Positions 17,803-26,964 are shown, numbered from the stretch's first letter. The stretch is DNA of 64,000 bases from DATAOG01 sp963840925 (GCA_963840925.1 CAWJAY010000046.1:186001-250000); one strand, 5' to 3'. Numbers and translations: made by a program. The notes: generated from the sequence alone by a model not told the origin.

Positions 17803-19359
17803 TCAACCGACCGCGGCACAGCCGGCAACTGGTTGCCAGGGATCGGTCATGCCGCAGGCCTCTCCGGTCGCGGGCTCGCGCAGGACGGCCGTCGGGCAGG
17901 CGAACAGGTTCGGGTGCACGGCGGGCATCAGCGTGCGCACCTCGAAGCGCGTGACCAGCGCGTCCAGGATCGCAGGGTCCAGGCGGGCATCGGCGACAAC
18001 CTGCGGCTCGCCCGAGACGTCGATCCGGGGCTGGTGGAACGCGCGCTCGAGGTCGAGGCCGCCGTCGATCAGCATCGAGGCGAGCTGGAGGACGGCCGGC
18101 ATGATCTTGCGCCCGCCCGAGGCGCCGAGCGCGAACCAGGGCGCGCCGTCCCGGGTCGCGATCACCGGGCACATGTTGGCGAGCGGCCGTTTGCCCGGAG
18201 CGATCGAGTTCGGCCGGCCCGGGCGGGGGTCGAACCACATGATGCCGTTGTTGAGCAGGATGCCGGTCTGGGGCGAGACGATCTTGCTGCCGAACACCGA
18301 GAGCAGGGTCTGGGTGAGGCTCACCATGGTGCCGGCGCGGTCGACCGCGGCCAGATGGGTGGTGCATGCAGGAGCGCGCGCGTCCGGCACGTCGCCCATC
18401 GTCGCGAGCCGGCGCTCGTAGGCGGCGAGCAGAGCCGCAGCGAACGCCGAATAGGCCTCGGCGCCGGGAGGGCCGGCCGGCACCTTGCCTTCGATCAAGG
18501 ACAGGGCGTGCGCGAGCGTCGGTCCGGCGCTGAGCCCGGGCGCCGCCTGCAGAACCGCGCCGCCGTGCCCGATCGCGAGCGGATCGACCACGCGCGCCCG
18601 GTAGCGGCGAAGGTCGTCCGCGGACATCACGCCGCCCGCGGCCCGCACATCGGACGCCAGGAGCTGCGCGAGCTCGCCGTCCACGAGGTCCAGCGGGCCG
18701 ACCTCGGCGATCCTTTGCAGCGTCGCCTCGAGCCGGCCGAGCGGCAGGTGGCCGATGCTGCCGTCCGGGTTCGGCGCGGGCGGCAGGCCGTCGGCCAAAT
18801 AGACCGCCCGCGCCGTTTCGAACCGGTACAGGTCCCGCGCGGCGAAGGCGATCCGCAGGCCGGCGTGCCAGTCGACCGGCAGGCCGGCCTTGGCGAGCTC
18901 GATCGCGGGTGCCGTGAGCTCCGCCCAGGACAGGCGCGCGTGCCGTTCGTACGCGAGCGCGAGCCCGGCCGCCTGACCTGGAACCGCGATCGCGAGCGGG
19001 CCGGAGACATTGCGGTCGTCCTGGACCGCGGGCCAGCCAAACAGGTCGAGATCGCGCATGCCACCCGCGAGCGGGTAAGAAGTGGGGTCGAGGCCGATCG
19101 GCGCGATCATGCCGAACTCGAGCACCTCCGGCGGGCGGCCGTCGCCGGGCGCGATCACCATCAGGCCACCGCCGCCGAGGCCGCTCATCCAAGGCTCGAG
19201 CACGGCCAGCGCGAGCGAGGTCGCGAGCGCGGCATCGACCGCATTGCCGCCACCGTCGAGGACTTCGGCGCCGACCTCGGCGGCGGCCCGATGCTGCGCC
19301 GCGACCATCCCAGCCGCGCCGCGGGTCGCGGGCTTGCGCACAACCCAAGGTGCCACCAT
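17803..19359 (-). CDS. Gamma-glutamyltransferase family protein
   Basis: Ntn-hydrolase of 518 residues that would transfer or hydrolyse gamma-glutamyl groups, for example of glutathione. It opens with MVAAQHRAAAEVGAEVLDGG and NAVDAALATSLALAVLEP. The autocatalytic Thr lies in ACTTHLAAVDRAGTMVSLTQ, followed by GILLNNGIMWFDPRPG and LGASGGRKIMPAV. No signal peptide is seen, so it is probably cytoplasmic, unlike periplasmic GGTs. The ATG at 19359 has an AGGAGT site upstream. A substrate other than glutathione is possible in this acylase-like branch. Confidence 0.85.
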   Translation of the reverse strand: MVAPWVVRKPATRGAAGMVAAQHRAAAEVGAEVLDGGGNAVDAALATSLALAVLEPWMSGLGGGGLMVIAPGDGRPPEVLEFGMIAPIGLDPTSYPLAGGMRDLDLFGWPAVQDDRNVSGPLAIAVPGQAAGLALAYERHARLSWAELTAPAIELAKAGLPVDWHAGLRIAFAARDLYRFETARAVYLADGLPPAPNPDGSIGHLPLGRLEATLQRIAEVGPLDLVDGELAQLLASDVRAAGGVMSADDLRRYRARVVDPLAIGHGGAVLQAAPGLSAGPTLAHALSLIEGKVPAGPPGAEAYSAFAAALLAAYERRLATMGDVPDARAPACTTHLAAVDRAGTMVSLTQTLLSVFGSKIVSPQTGILLNNGIMWFDPRPGRPNSIAPGKRPLANMCPVIATRDGAPWFALGASGGRKIMPAVLQLASMLIDGGLDLERAFHQPRIDVSGEPQVVADARLDPAILDALVTRFEVRTLMPAVHPNLFACPTAVLREPATGEACGMTDPWQPVAGCAAVG

Positions 19360-19425
19360 TTCACTCCTAATGCGCGCAACCCTGGTTTAACGGATTGCTG
19401 ATCCGGTCGTGGCTAGGCTTGCAGG

Positions 19426-20154
19426 ATGGGCCAGATCATCGTCAGCGGCAACCTGAAGGGCGGCACCGGCAAGACCACGATCGCCGTGAACCTGGCCTGC
19501 GCGCTCGCCGAGCGCGGGTCGACCGTGGCCCTGCTCGACGTCGACCCGCAGGGGAGCGCCAGCGCCTGGGGCCGCGCCGGCGGCCTGCCGATCCGCATCG
19601 AGGCGGCGCCGCCCGGCGAGGGTACGGCCGGCGGCCGCTGGCTGGCTCGCGCCGCCAAGCTTGCGAGCGCCGTCGACGTGCTGGTGATCGACCTGCCGCC
19701 AGTGCTCGTGCCGGTCATCGCCGCAGCGACGATGATCGCCGACCTGATCCTGGTGCCGATCACGCCGTCCGCGATCGACGTCGGCCCGACCGAGCGGGTC
19801 CTGCGCATGATCCGGATCACCCGCGAGACGCGACCGAGGCTCAAGCCTCTCGCGATGCTGGTCCCGAACAAGGTCGACTTCCGCGGCTACTACCATGAGG
19901 CGACCGAGGCCGCCGTGGACAGTTTGCGCGAACGCTGGGCGCCGCCGATCCGCCAGCTCACCGAGCACGTCAACGCCTTCGCGCTGGGCAGCTGGACCGG
20001 CAGCTACGCCCCGAACTCCAAGGCCGCGCAGGACATCCGGGCGCTGGCCGACGAGGTCGAGATGGCGCTTGGCCTCAGCCGCCCGCACGCCGCGGCCGGC
20101 TTGGCCGGCGCCGCGCAGGTCCGGCTCGCGGGCGCGGCTGAGCGCGCGCTCTGA
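19426..20154 (+). CDS. ParA/MinD-like ATPase, orphan
   Basis: A 242-residue deviant Walker-A ATPase (KGGTGKTTIAVNLACALAERG) with DVDPQGSASAWG and IDLPPVL. Proteins of this class position chromosomes, plasmids or other cargo on the nucleoid or membrane. No ParB-like gene or origin-like repeats are nearby, so a chromosomal partition role is not supported. Cargo such as chemosensory arrays or surface machinery is possible but not shown. The gene is divergent from the gamma-glutamyltransferase gene (66 bases) and convergent with cysI. Confidence 0.75.
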   Translation: MGQIIVSGNLKGGTGKTTIAVNLACALAERGSTVALLDVDPQGSASAWGRAGGLPIRIEAAPPGEGTAGGRWLARAAKLASAVDVLVIDLPPVLVPVIAAATMIADLILVPITPSAIDVGPTERVLRMIRITRETRPRLKPLAMLVPNKVDFRGYYHEATEAAVDSLRERWAPPIRQLTEHVNAFALGSWTGSYAPNSKAAQDIRALADEVEMALGLSRPHAAAGLAGAAQVRLAGAAERAL

Positions 20155-20172
20155 GGCCCCTTCGACCCGCCC

Positions 20173-21882
20173 TCAGGCGGCCCTGAGCTCAGGCGCCAGG
20201 TTGGCGTGGAAGTCGCGGCCGGCCGCGGTCGCCGCGACGTGGCCCGCCCGGATCACGAAATCGCCGAACCGCTCGCCGGGCAGCCGCTCCTTGGCGTAGC
20301 TCAGGATCAGCGGCGCCAGCGCGGCGACGATGGCGTCGTGGCCGACGTCCTTCCGGTAGAGCTTGTTCAGCCGCGAGCCGTCGAAGGCGGCGCCGAGATA
20401 GAGGTTGTAAGTGCCGGGCGCCCGGCCGACCAGCCCGATCTCGGCGAGATAGGGCCGGGCGCAGCCGTTCGGGCAGCCGGTCATCCGGATCACGATCTCG
20501 TCGTCGCGCAGACCAGCCTGCTCGACCACGCCCTCGAGCGCTTGCACCAGGTCCGGGAGATAACGCTCGCTCTCGGCGAGCGCCAGGCCGCAGGTCGGCA
20601 GCGCCACGCAGGCCATCGAATTCAGCCGGAGGCCGGAGAGCTCGTTGGTCAGCCCGAACTGGCGAAGCAGCCGGTCGACCCGGGCCTTCTGCCGCCTGGG
20701 CACGGCCGCGATGATCAGGTTTTGGTTGGCGGTCAGCCGGAAATCGCCCTGATGGCTGCCGGCAATCGTCCGCAGGCCGGTCTTCATCAGGTGCGCCGGC
20801 GCGTCCTTGACCCGGCCGTTCTCGATGAACAGCGTATAGTGCCAGTTGCCTTCGTGATCCTCGACCCAGCCGTAGCGATCGCCGGTGTGGTCGAAGCGGA
20901 ACGGGCGCGGCGCCTCAAGGCCGAAGCCCAGCCGGCGCTCGACCTCGGCCCGGAACCAGGCAAGGCCCCGATCCTCGATCGTATACTTGAGCCGCGCGTG
21001 CTTGCGGTTGGCGCGATCGCCGAAGTCGCGCTGCACCGTCACGACCTGCTCGGCGACCGCGACCGCCTGCTCGGGCCGGCAAAAGCCCATGACGTCGGCG
21101 GTGCGCGGATAGGTCTCGGGCTCGCCGTGGGTCATGCCCATGCCGCCTCCGACCGTGACGTTGTAGCCAACCACGGCGCCCGTACCGTCGGTGATCGCGA
21201 TGAAGCCCAGATCCTGGGCGAACACGTCGACATCGTTGGACGGCGGCACCGCGACCACGGTCTTGAACTTGCGGGGCAGATAGTGGCGGCCGTAGATCGG
21301 CTCCTCCTCGGCCAGCATGTCGATCACCTTTTCACCATCGAGCCAGATCTCGTGATAAGCGCCGGTCCGCGGCGTCAGGTGATCGCTGATCGCCCGCGCC
21401 AACTCGAGCGCCGCCGCATGCGCCCTCGACTGGTGAGGGTTGGGATTGGACATGACGTTCCGGTTGACGTCGCCGCAGGCGGCAACCGTGTCCAGCAACG
21501 CCGCGTTGATGCCCTGCATCGTGCGCTTCAGATTACTCTTGATCACCCCGTGCAGCTGGAAAGCCTGGCGGGTGGTGAGCCGGAGCGTGCCGTTGCCGAA
21601 GTCGTCGGCGAGCCGGTCCAAGGCCAGCCACTGCGCGGGCGTGCAGACACCGCCCGGCACGCGCACCCGGACCATGAAGGCGTAGGCCTGCTCGAGCTTC
21701 TTCTTGCGCCGCTCGGGCCGCAGGTCGCGATCGTCCTGCAGATACGTGCCGTGGAACTTGGTCAGCTGGGCGTCGTCCTCGTCGATCGCGCCGGTCACCG
21801 CCCGGCTGAGGCCCTCGGCAATCGTGCCGCGCAGATGGCGGCTCGCTTCCTTGATCTCCTCGTTCTTGCTCCGGGTCGTCAT
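20173..21882 (-). CDS. cysI: Sulfite reductase hemoprotein beta subunit
   Basis: Reduces sulfite to sulfide with six electrons using coupled siroheme and a [4Fe-4S] cluster; 569 residues. The four cluster Cys are in CVALPTCGLA (CX5C) and TGCPNGCARPY (CX3C). The N-terminal half has the usual LTTRQAFQLHG, GDVNRNVMSNP and THGEPETYPR segments. The ATG at 21882 follows AAGGAGC and lies 20 bases after the cysJ stop. It is the last gene of the operon siroheme synthase module, cysH, methyltransferase, cysJ, cysI. Confidence 0.95.
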   Translation of the reverse strand: MTTRSKNEEIKEASRHLRGTIAEGLSRAVTGAIDEDDAQLTKFHGTYLQDDRDLRPERRKKKLEQAYAFMVRVRVPGGVCTPAQWLALDRLADDFGNGTLRLTTRQAFQLHGVIKSNLKRTMQGINAALLDTVAACGDVNRNVMSNPNPHQSRAHAAALELARAISDHLTPRTGAYHEIWLDGEKVIDMLAEEEPIYGRHYLPRKFKTVVAVPPSNDVDVFAQDLGFIAITDGTGAVVGYNVTVGGGMGMTHGEPETYPRTADVMGFCRPEQAVAVAEQVVTVQRDFGDRANRKHARLKYTIEDRGLAWFRAEVERRLGFGLEAPRPFRFDHTGDRYGWVEDHEGNWHYTLFIENGRVKDAPAHLMKTGLRTIAGSHQGDFRLTANQNLIIAAVPRRQKARVDRLLRQFGLTNELSGLRLNSMACVALPTCGLALAESERYLPDLVQALEGVVEQAGLRDDEIVIRMTGCPNGCARPYLAEIGLVGRAPGTYNLYLGAAFDGSRLNKLYRKDVGHDAIVAALAPLILSYAKERLPGERFGDFVIRAGHVAATAAGRDFHANLAPELRAA

Positions 21883-21902
21883 CGGTCTTGCTCCTTGGCG
21901 GC

Positions 21903-23693
21903 TCAATAGACGTCGCGTTGGTAGCGCCGCTGCTTCCTGAGCTCGCTCAGATAGATCTCGGCCGCCTCGGCCGGGCGGCCGCTCTGGTCGGCGACGATCG
22001 CGCCGAGCATCGCGTGCACGTCCTTGGCCATCGCCTTCTCGTCGCCGCAAACGTAGAGGTGAGCGCCGTCCTCGAGCCAGGCATAGAGCTCTGCCCGGCG
22101 CTCCCACATCTTGTGCTGGACGTAGACCTTCGCCGGCTGATCCCGCGAGAACGCGACGTCGATCCGGCTCAGCACGCCGTCCTTCAGGAACCCTTGCCAG
22201 TCCAGCTGGTAGAGAAAATCGTGGGTGAAGCTGCGGTCGCCGAAGAACAGCCAATTCCGACCGCCGGCGCCCGCCGCCTGGCGGTCCTGGAGGAAAGCGC
22301 GATAGGGCGCAACGCCGGTGCCCGGCCCGATCATGATCATCGGCCGGTCCGGGTCCTTGGGCAGGCGAAAGTTCTGGTTCGGCTTGACGTAGACCTGGAG
22401 GCTGCCCCCGACGCTCAGGCGCTCGGCGACCAGGCCGGAGGCCACTCCGGTCCGCTCCCGGCCATGGCTCTGATAGCGCACGAGGCCCAGCAGCAGATGC
22501 GCCTCATCGGGCGCGGCCTTCAGCGACGAGGCAACCGAGTACAGCCGGGGCGGCAGCTTGCGCAGCAGGCCGGTCAGCTGCCCGGGCGCCAAGGTGCAGG
22601 GGAAATCCTCAAGCAGATCGACGATCTGGCGGCCCTCGAGATAGCCGCGCCAGCCGTCGCCGGCGAGCAACTCCTGCAGCGTCGGCGCCGGGTTGACCTT
22701 GGCGAGCGCCTCCATCACGGTCCGCGAGAGCGCCGTGATGTCGAGCTCGCCGAGCAGGCGCTCTGTCAGCTCCTGGTTGCCCTCGAGCCCGACCGCGCGC
22801 AACACGGCCTCGACCATCGCGGGGTCGTTGTTCGCGACGATGCCCAGTGAATCGCCGGGCTCGAAGGCCAGCCCCGAGCCCGCGAGCGACAGCTCGAGGT
22901 GGATCGTCTGCTTGCCCGAGCGGCTGCCGTTCAGATTGACCAGCTCGGTGATCTCGGCCGCGAACGGGTGCGCCTTGCCGTAGGCCGGTGCCGCCGTCGG
23001 GCTGGCAAAGTCGAGGATCACGGCGCCCCGCCGCGACTCCGCTACTTCCGGGTCCGGCTCGGCGATCCGCACGAGCTCCTCGAGCGCGCCGCGCGTCCAG
23101 TCGGTCGCCTGCGTCTCGTAGTCGAGGTCGCAGTCGATCCGCGGCGCGATCCGCTCGGCGCCGAGCTCGGCCAGGCGCGCATCGAGCCGCCGGCCGACCT
23201 CGCAGAAGTTGACGTAGCTCGAATCGCCAAGCGCCAGCACGCTGAACCGGACGCCCTCGAAGCTCGGCGCATCGTCCGCCAGCAGCGCCCGATAGAACCC
23301 GGTCGCCCGCTCCGGCGGATCGCCCTCGCCCCAGGTGCTGGCGATCACCAGCAGGTGGCGCTCCTTGGCGATCTCGGCCGGGGTGGTCTCGGCCATGTCG
23401 ACCAGCCGCGCGGCGAAGCCCTGCCTGGCAGCAACCTTCTTCGCTTCGGCCGCGACCTCCTCGGCGTTGCCGGATTCGGTCCCGAACAGGATCGTGAGCG
23501 GGATCTTGGCGCGGGCATCCGCCTGCGGCGCCGCCGCGGGCAAGGCGCTCGCCGCGTGGTAGCCGGCCAGAAAGCCCGCGAGCCAGTGGCGCTGCTCGAC
23601 GTTGGTCTCGGCCATCACGGCATTCAGCGCCCGGATGTGCTCGACCGGAAAGGGCGCGCTCTCGGGCAGGATGGGCAGGGCGGAGCCGGACAT
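21903..23693 (-). CDS. cysJ: Sulfite reductase flavoprotein alpha subunit
   Basis: NADPH-flavin electron-transfer subunit of 596 residues. An N-terminal flavodoxin domain binds FMN (LFGTESGNAEEVA, STWGEGDPP, ALGDSSYVNFCEVG). It is followed by the FAD domain (PPRLYSVASSLKA, LSVGGSLQVYV) and the NADPH domain (MIGPGTGVAPYRAFLQ, FFGDRSFTHDFLY, YVCGDEKAMAKDV, C-terminal RDVY). Its length and domain order match CysJ. It passes electrons to the adjacent CysI. Confidence 0.95.
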   Translation of the reverse strand: MSGSALPILPESAPFPVEHIRALNAVMAETNVEQRHWLAGFLAGYHAASALPAAAPQADARAKIPLTILFGTESGNAEEVAAEAKKVAARQGFAARLVDMAETTPAEIAKERHLLVIASTWGEGDPPERATGFYRALLADDAPSFEGVRFSVLALGDSSYVNFCEVGRRLDARLAELGAERIAPRIDCDLDYETQATDWTRGALEELVRIAEPDPEVAESRRGAVILDFASPTAAPAYGKAHPFAAEITELVNLNGSRSGKQTIHLELSLAGSGLAFEPGDSLGIVANNDPAMVEAVLRAVGLEGNQELTERLLGELDITALSRTVMEALAKVNPAPTLQELLAGDGWRGYLEGRQIVDLLEDFPCTLAPGQLTGLLRKLPPRLYSVASSLKAAPDEAHLLLGLVRYQSHGRERTGVASGLVAERLSVGGSLQVYVKPNQNFRLPKDPDRPMIMIGPGTGVAPYRAFLQDRQAAGAGGRNWLFFGDRSFTHDFLYQLDWQGFLKDGVLSRIDVAFSRDQPAKVYVQHKMWERRAELYAWLEDGAHLYVCGDEKAMAKDVHAMLGAIVADQSGRPAEAAEIYLSELRKQRRYQRDVY

Positions 23694-23716
23694 GGGCGCT
23701 CTCTTCGGACCGGGGT

Positions 23717-24541
23717 TCAGAGCTGGGCTGCGGCGAGATCGTCAGGCGCTTGGGCGACGGTCGCGGGCCGGGTCTGCTGCCAGGGCGCCAGGATCGCGCC
23801 GAGCTCGACCACCTTGCCGATCACGATCAGCGTCGGTCCGGGATCGTCGTGCCCGGCCGATGCGAGCGCGCCGGCCAGCGTCGTCAGCACGCGCTCGGCC
23901 CGGGACGTGGTCGCCCTGCTCAGGATCGCCACCGGCTCGTCCGCCGGACGCCCCGCGGCCAGCAGTTCGGCGGCGATCTCGGGCAGGCGCTGAAGGGCCA
24001 TGTACAGGACGAGGGTGTCGGCCGCCCTGGCGAGCGCTGCCCAGTCGAGCGTGCGCGGCGCGCCGCCGGCGTGGTGGCCGGTGACGAAGGCGACCGAGCG
24101 GGCGCGCATCCGGTGGGTGGTCGGGATGCCGGCGTAGGCGGGCGCGGCGATGCCGGCGGTCACGCCCGGCACGATCCGGAACGGCACGCCCGCGGCCGCG
24201 AGCGCCAGCGCCTCCTCGCCGCCGCGTCCGAACACCAACGGATCGCCGCCTTTGAGCCTGACCACCCGCAGCCCGGCGCGGGCGAGGTCGATCAGGCGCT
24301 GGTTGATCTTGAGCTGCTTGGCGCCCGGCCGGCCGGCCCGTTTGCCGACCGCCTCGAGGCGCGCCCTGCGAGCGCCGAGCGCCAGGATCTCGGGCGCGAT
24401 CAGCGCGTCGTGCAGGATCGCATCCGCCCGCTCGAGCGCGTGCGCCGCATGCAGCGTCAGCAGCCCGGGATCGCCGGGCCCGGCGCCGACCAGCCAGACC
24501 GAGCCGGGCGCGAAATCGGGAGCGATCAGCCGAGCCGGCAC
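23717..24541 (-). CDS. cobA: Uroporphyrinogen-III C-methyltransferase
   Basis: SAM-dependent methyltransferase (SUMT, 274 residues) that makes precorrin-2, the siroheme precursor. It shows VWLVGAGPGDPGLLTLHA, LKGGDPLVFGRGGEE, VPGVTAGIAAPAYAGIPTTHR and LVLYMALQRLPEIA. The GTG at 24541 starts just after the cysH stop. With the dehydrogenase module encoded at 25242-25829 it performs the two activities joined in CysG of enterobacteria, and so supplies siroheme to CysI. Confidence 0.93.
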   Translation of the reverse strand: MPARLIAPDFAPGSVWLVGAGPGDPGLLTLHAAHALERADAILHDALIAPEILALGARRARLEAVGKRAGRPGAKQLKINQRLIDLARAGLRVVRLKGGDPLVFGRGGEEALALAAAGVPFRIVPGVTAGIAAPAYAGIPTTHRMRARSVAFVTGHHAGGAPRTLDWAALARAADTLVLYMALQRLPEIAAELLAAGRPADEPVAILSRATTSRAERVLTTLAGALASAGHDDPGPTLIVIGKVVELGAILAPWQQTRPATVAQAPDDLAAAQL

Positions 24542-24543
24542 CG

Positions 24544-25245
24544 CTAGCTACCAGGCCGGTGGATGCCGCACTCGGCCTTGTCCAGGCCCCACCAGCGGCC
24601 GGCCCGCGCCGGCTCGCCGGGTGCCACCCGCCGGGTGCAGGGCACGCAGCCGATCGAGGCGAAGCCGTCGGCGACCAAGGGATGCGCCGGCAGGTTGCGC
24701 AGGAGCCGATACCGCTCGACGTCCTCGGCCGACCAGGGCGCGAGCGGGTTGAGCTTGATCCGGCCGGTCGAGGGCTCGCCTTCGATGGTCGGCAGCGCGC
24801 TGCGCAGCCCGCCCTGAAAGCGCTTGCGGCCGGTGATCCAGGCGGCGAAGCCCGCGAGCGCCCGGTCGAGGACCTCGGTCTTGCGGAGGTGGCAGCAGAG
24901 GTCGGGCTCGCGGCTCCAGAGCGTGCCGTTGGCATCCTGGCGGGCGAGGCTGGCGGGTTCCGGCCGGACCACCCGGACGTCCTTGAGGCCGAGCAGCGCG
25001 GTCAGCTCGTCGCGGTAGTCCTGGGTCTCCTCGAACAGCTTGCCGGTGTCGAGGAAGATCACCGGCGTGCTCGGATCGATCGTCGCGACCATGTCGAGCA
25101 GCACCGCGCTCTCGGCGCCGAACGACGAGACCAGCGCCGTCCGCTCCCGGAGCGGGCCCTCGCGGAGCAGGCCGCGGAGCAAGGCCAGGCCGTCGAGCTG
25201 ACCATAGGCGCGGCGCAGGTCGCCCAGATGATCGAGCAGGCTCAT
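24544..25245 (-). CDS. cysH: Assimilatory adenylylsulfate (APS) reductase
   Basis: Thioredoxin-dependent reduction of activated sulfate to sulfite; 233 residues. The PP-loop-like SFGAESAVLLDMVA, FLDTGKLFEETQDYRD and the C-terminal KAECGIH catalytic Cys are present. The paired Cys motifs CCHLRK and CVPCTRR are the iron-sulfur ligands of APS-type reductases, so APS and not PAPS is the likely substrate. The start is ATG 25245, which overlaps the upstream stop (ATGA); upstream in-frame codons belong to that gene. No sulfate adenylyltransferase gene is in the window. Confidence 0.92.
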   Translation of the reverse strand: MSLLDHLGDLRRAYGQLDGLALLRGLLREGPLRERTALVSSFGAESAVLLDMVATIDPSTPVIFLDTGKLFEETQDYRDELTALLGLKDVRVVRPEPASLARQDANGTLWSREPDLCCHLRKTEVLDRALAGFAAWITGRKRFQGGLRSALPTIEGEPSTGRIKLNPLAPWSAEDVERYRLLRNLPAHPLVADGFASIGCVPCTRRVAPGEPARAGRWWGLDKAECGIHRPGS

Positions 25246-25829
25246 GGGATCGGACCTCGAGACGGCGGCCGCGGCAGCCAGCCGCGGCGGTCGATCAGGC
25301 CGTCGGTCAGCCGGCCAAGCTCGGCCAGCGATCGGGTGCGCCGGCGCCACGCGTCACGGCTGACGCCCAGATGCCGCACGCGCAGCGCCCATTCCGGGCC
25401 GAAGCCCTGCGCCAGCTGGCGGCGGATGCGCGCGGCCAGGCCCGGGCTCTTGCCGCCGGTCGAGACGGTCAGCAGCAGATCGCCGCGGCGGACGATCGCG
25501 GGGTTGTGGAAATCGCACCAGGCCTTGACGTCCTCGACGTTGACCAGCACGCCCAGCGCGCGCGCCAGCGCGGCGAGCGGCGCGGCCCGCTCCAGCGGCA
25601 GATCGGCGATCCAGATGACTTGCAGGCGCGCCAGCTCATCAACGCTCGGCAGCCGCCGGCGGAGCTGCGCACCGGCGAGCTCCGCGAGCTCGGCCGAGGG
25701 CTCGTCCGCGAACACCGCGATCTGGCCGGCGCCGCCTGCGTGCAGCGCTTCGAGGCGCCGGCAGGCGACCTCGCCGCGTCCGACCAGAGCGAGCGGCGTT
25801 ACCTTCGGATCAATCACGATCGGGATCAT
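25242..25829 (-). CDS. Siroheme synthase N-terminal module (precorrin-2 dehydrogenase/ferrochelatase)
   Basis: A 195-residue protein equal to the N-terminal half of CysG (Met8p-like): oxidation of precorrin-2 and probably iron insertion. The Rossmann start is IDPKVTPLALVGRGEVACRR. Further motifs are VLVNVEDVKAWCDFHNPAIV and GDLLLTVSTGGKSPGLAARIR. It is the first gene of the sulfate assimilation operon and overlaps cysH by four bases. The methylase half is the separate gene two positions downstream. Confidence 0.9.
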   Translation of the reverse strand: MIPIVIDPKVTPLALVGRGEVACRRLEALHAGGAGQIAVFADEPSAELAELAGAQLRRRLPSVDELARLQVIWIADLPLERAAPLAALARALGVLVNVEDVKAWCDFHNPAIVRRGDLLLTVSTGGKSPGLAARIRRQLAQGFGPEWALRVRHLGVSRDAWRRRTRSLAELGRLTDGLIDRRGWLPRPPSRGPIP

Positions 25830-25915
25830 CGCAGGGCGCGTCCCCCGGGTGAAGAACTACCCCAAGAGCTAGGCCAGCGCGGCTTCCCAAGCAATCGCGT
25901 TGAATTGGGCAAAAT

Positions 25916-25931
25916 GGAAAAATATTTCTCC
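25916..25931. promoter_or_regulatory. Near-perfect 16-bp palindrome, candidate Lrp-type operator
   Basis: GGAAAAATATTTCTCC is palindromic except for one base pair (its complement reads GGAGAAATATTTTTCC). It lies in the AT-rich gap between the divergent sulfate assimilation operon and the Lrp/AsnC gene, about 54 bases before the regulator start. Lrp-family proteins bind AT-centred palindromes of this size and often control themselves and the divergent operon. Binding is inferred from position and shape only. Confidence 0.5.
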
Positions 25932-25984
25932 GATTGCTTTTTCAGGCGACATGATTAGAACGTACGGCGGGATGTTAGGGCCTG

Positions 25985-26476
25985 ATGGAGAAAAAAATTC
26001 CAATGTCGAACGAAGCGCTGGATCAGACCGACCGCCGGATCCTGGCCTGCCTGCAGGAGGACGCGACGATGCCGGTCGCCGAGATCGCCCGTCGCGTCGG
26101 GCTGTCGTCGACGCCCTGTTGGCGGCGCATCCAGAAGCTCGAGGAGGCGAAGGTGATCCGTGCCCGGGTGGCACTGCTCGACGGCAGGAAGCTGAACGTC
26201 GGCGCGACCGTGTTCGTGTTCGTCCGGACCAACCAGCACAGCGTCGAGTGGCTGGAGCGGTTCGCGGCCGCGGTCAGCGACCTGCCGGAGGTCGTCGAGT
26301 TCTACCGGATGAGCGGCCAGGTCGACTATCTGCTGCGGGTCGTGGTCCCGGACATCGAGGCTTACGACCGCTTCTACAAGAAGCTGATCGCCCGGATCGA
26401 GCTGTCCGACGTCAGCTCCAGCTTCGCGATGGAGCAGATCAAGTACACGACCGCACTGCCGCTCGACTACGTGTAG
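25985..26476 (+). CDS. Lrp/AsnC family transcriptional regulator
   Basis: A 163-residue regulator with an N-terminal helix-turn-helix (LDQTDRRILACLQEDA, VAEIARRVGLSSTPCWRRIQKLEEA) and a C-terminal RAM ligand-binding domain (YRMSGQVDYLLRVVVPDIEAY). The family responds to amino acids. It is divergent from the sulfate assimilation operon with 155 bases between, so control of cysteine synthesis genes is a reasonable inference. The start is either ATG 25985 or ATG 26003; the ribosome-binding sites do not decide. Confidence 0.9.
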   Translation: MEKKIPMSNEALDQTDRRILACLQEDATMPVAEIARRVGLSSTPCWRRIQKLEEAKVIRARVALLDGRKLNVGATVFVFVRTNQHSVEWLERFAAAVSDLPEVVEFYRMSGQVDYLLRVVVPDIEAYDRFYKKLIARIELSDVSSSFAMEQIKYTTALPLDYV

Positions 26477-26803
26477 CAGCAGCCCCGACCGCCACCGAGA
26501 TCACAGCCCGGGGCACGCTGCCACTGCAGCGGCGCTCGAAATCCAGCGCGCGGCCGCCGGGCGCGGTGGTGATCACCGCCGGGCTGGCGGCGGCAGCGAT
26601 CGCGCCGACCGTATGCCGAAGCTTTCTGCTCAAGACCGTCCCGCCCGATGGTGCAATCCCACTCAGAGGGAATGGTGGTGCGCCGAGCTGGCACCGCCCG
26701 GTGCTACAGGACCGCCGCGGCTTGCCCGAGCGTGCGCTAGTCTAATCTCCGCAGTGAGTTCGTCCTGTGATCGCCGCCCAGCGTAACGAACTGTTCGATC
26801 GGC
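26477..26803. other. Non-coding stretch, nothing recognised
   Basis: Between the Lrp stop and the tandem repeats I see only short competing frames on both strands without family-like sequence, and no clear hairpin with a T run. Confidence 0.4.
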
Positions 26804-26893
26804 CGTGATGCCGGGGAATGGCGGCCTGTCGTAACGCCCGGAATAGCGAGCCGCCGTGAACGTCAGGGAATAGCGGCCGCCGTGACGCTGGGG
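26804..26893. repeat. Tandem ~25-bp repeats resembling an IS21-type element end
   Basis: Four units start at 26804, 26830, 26855 and 26881 (spacings 26, 25 and 26). The consensus is CGTGAACGCCGGGAATAGCG then GCCGC. The last unit diverges after its first half. Multiple 20-25 bp end repeats of this composition are typical of IS21-family termini, and CGTAACGAACTGTTCGATCGG just upstream fits as well. No istA/istB-like gene is present, so this would be a solitary remnant next to a tRNA gene. Confidence 0.45.
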
Positions 26894-26964
26894 TGAAGTA
26901 AAGTCGATTTACCGTCGCCTGGCGGACACGGAAATCAACGTCTGAAGTCCTGTTCTTGTGGACC

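Noticed and set aside
19387..20154. ParA as a marker of a replication origin or plasmid backbone.
   Set aside because: No ParB, no parS-like repeats, no replication initiator; neighbours are ordinary chromosomal metabolism genes.
20206..21909. Long plus-strand frame opposite cysI, and similar ones opposite cysJ, the deiminase and the molybdopterin gene.
   Set aside because: Shadows of well-supported genes, low-complexity products, no start signals.
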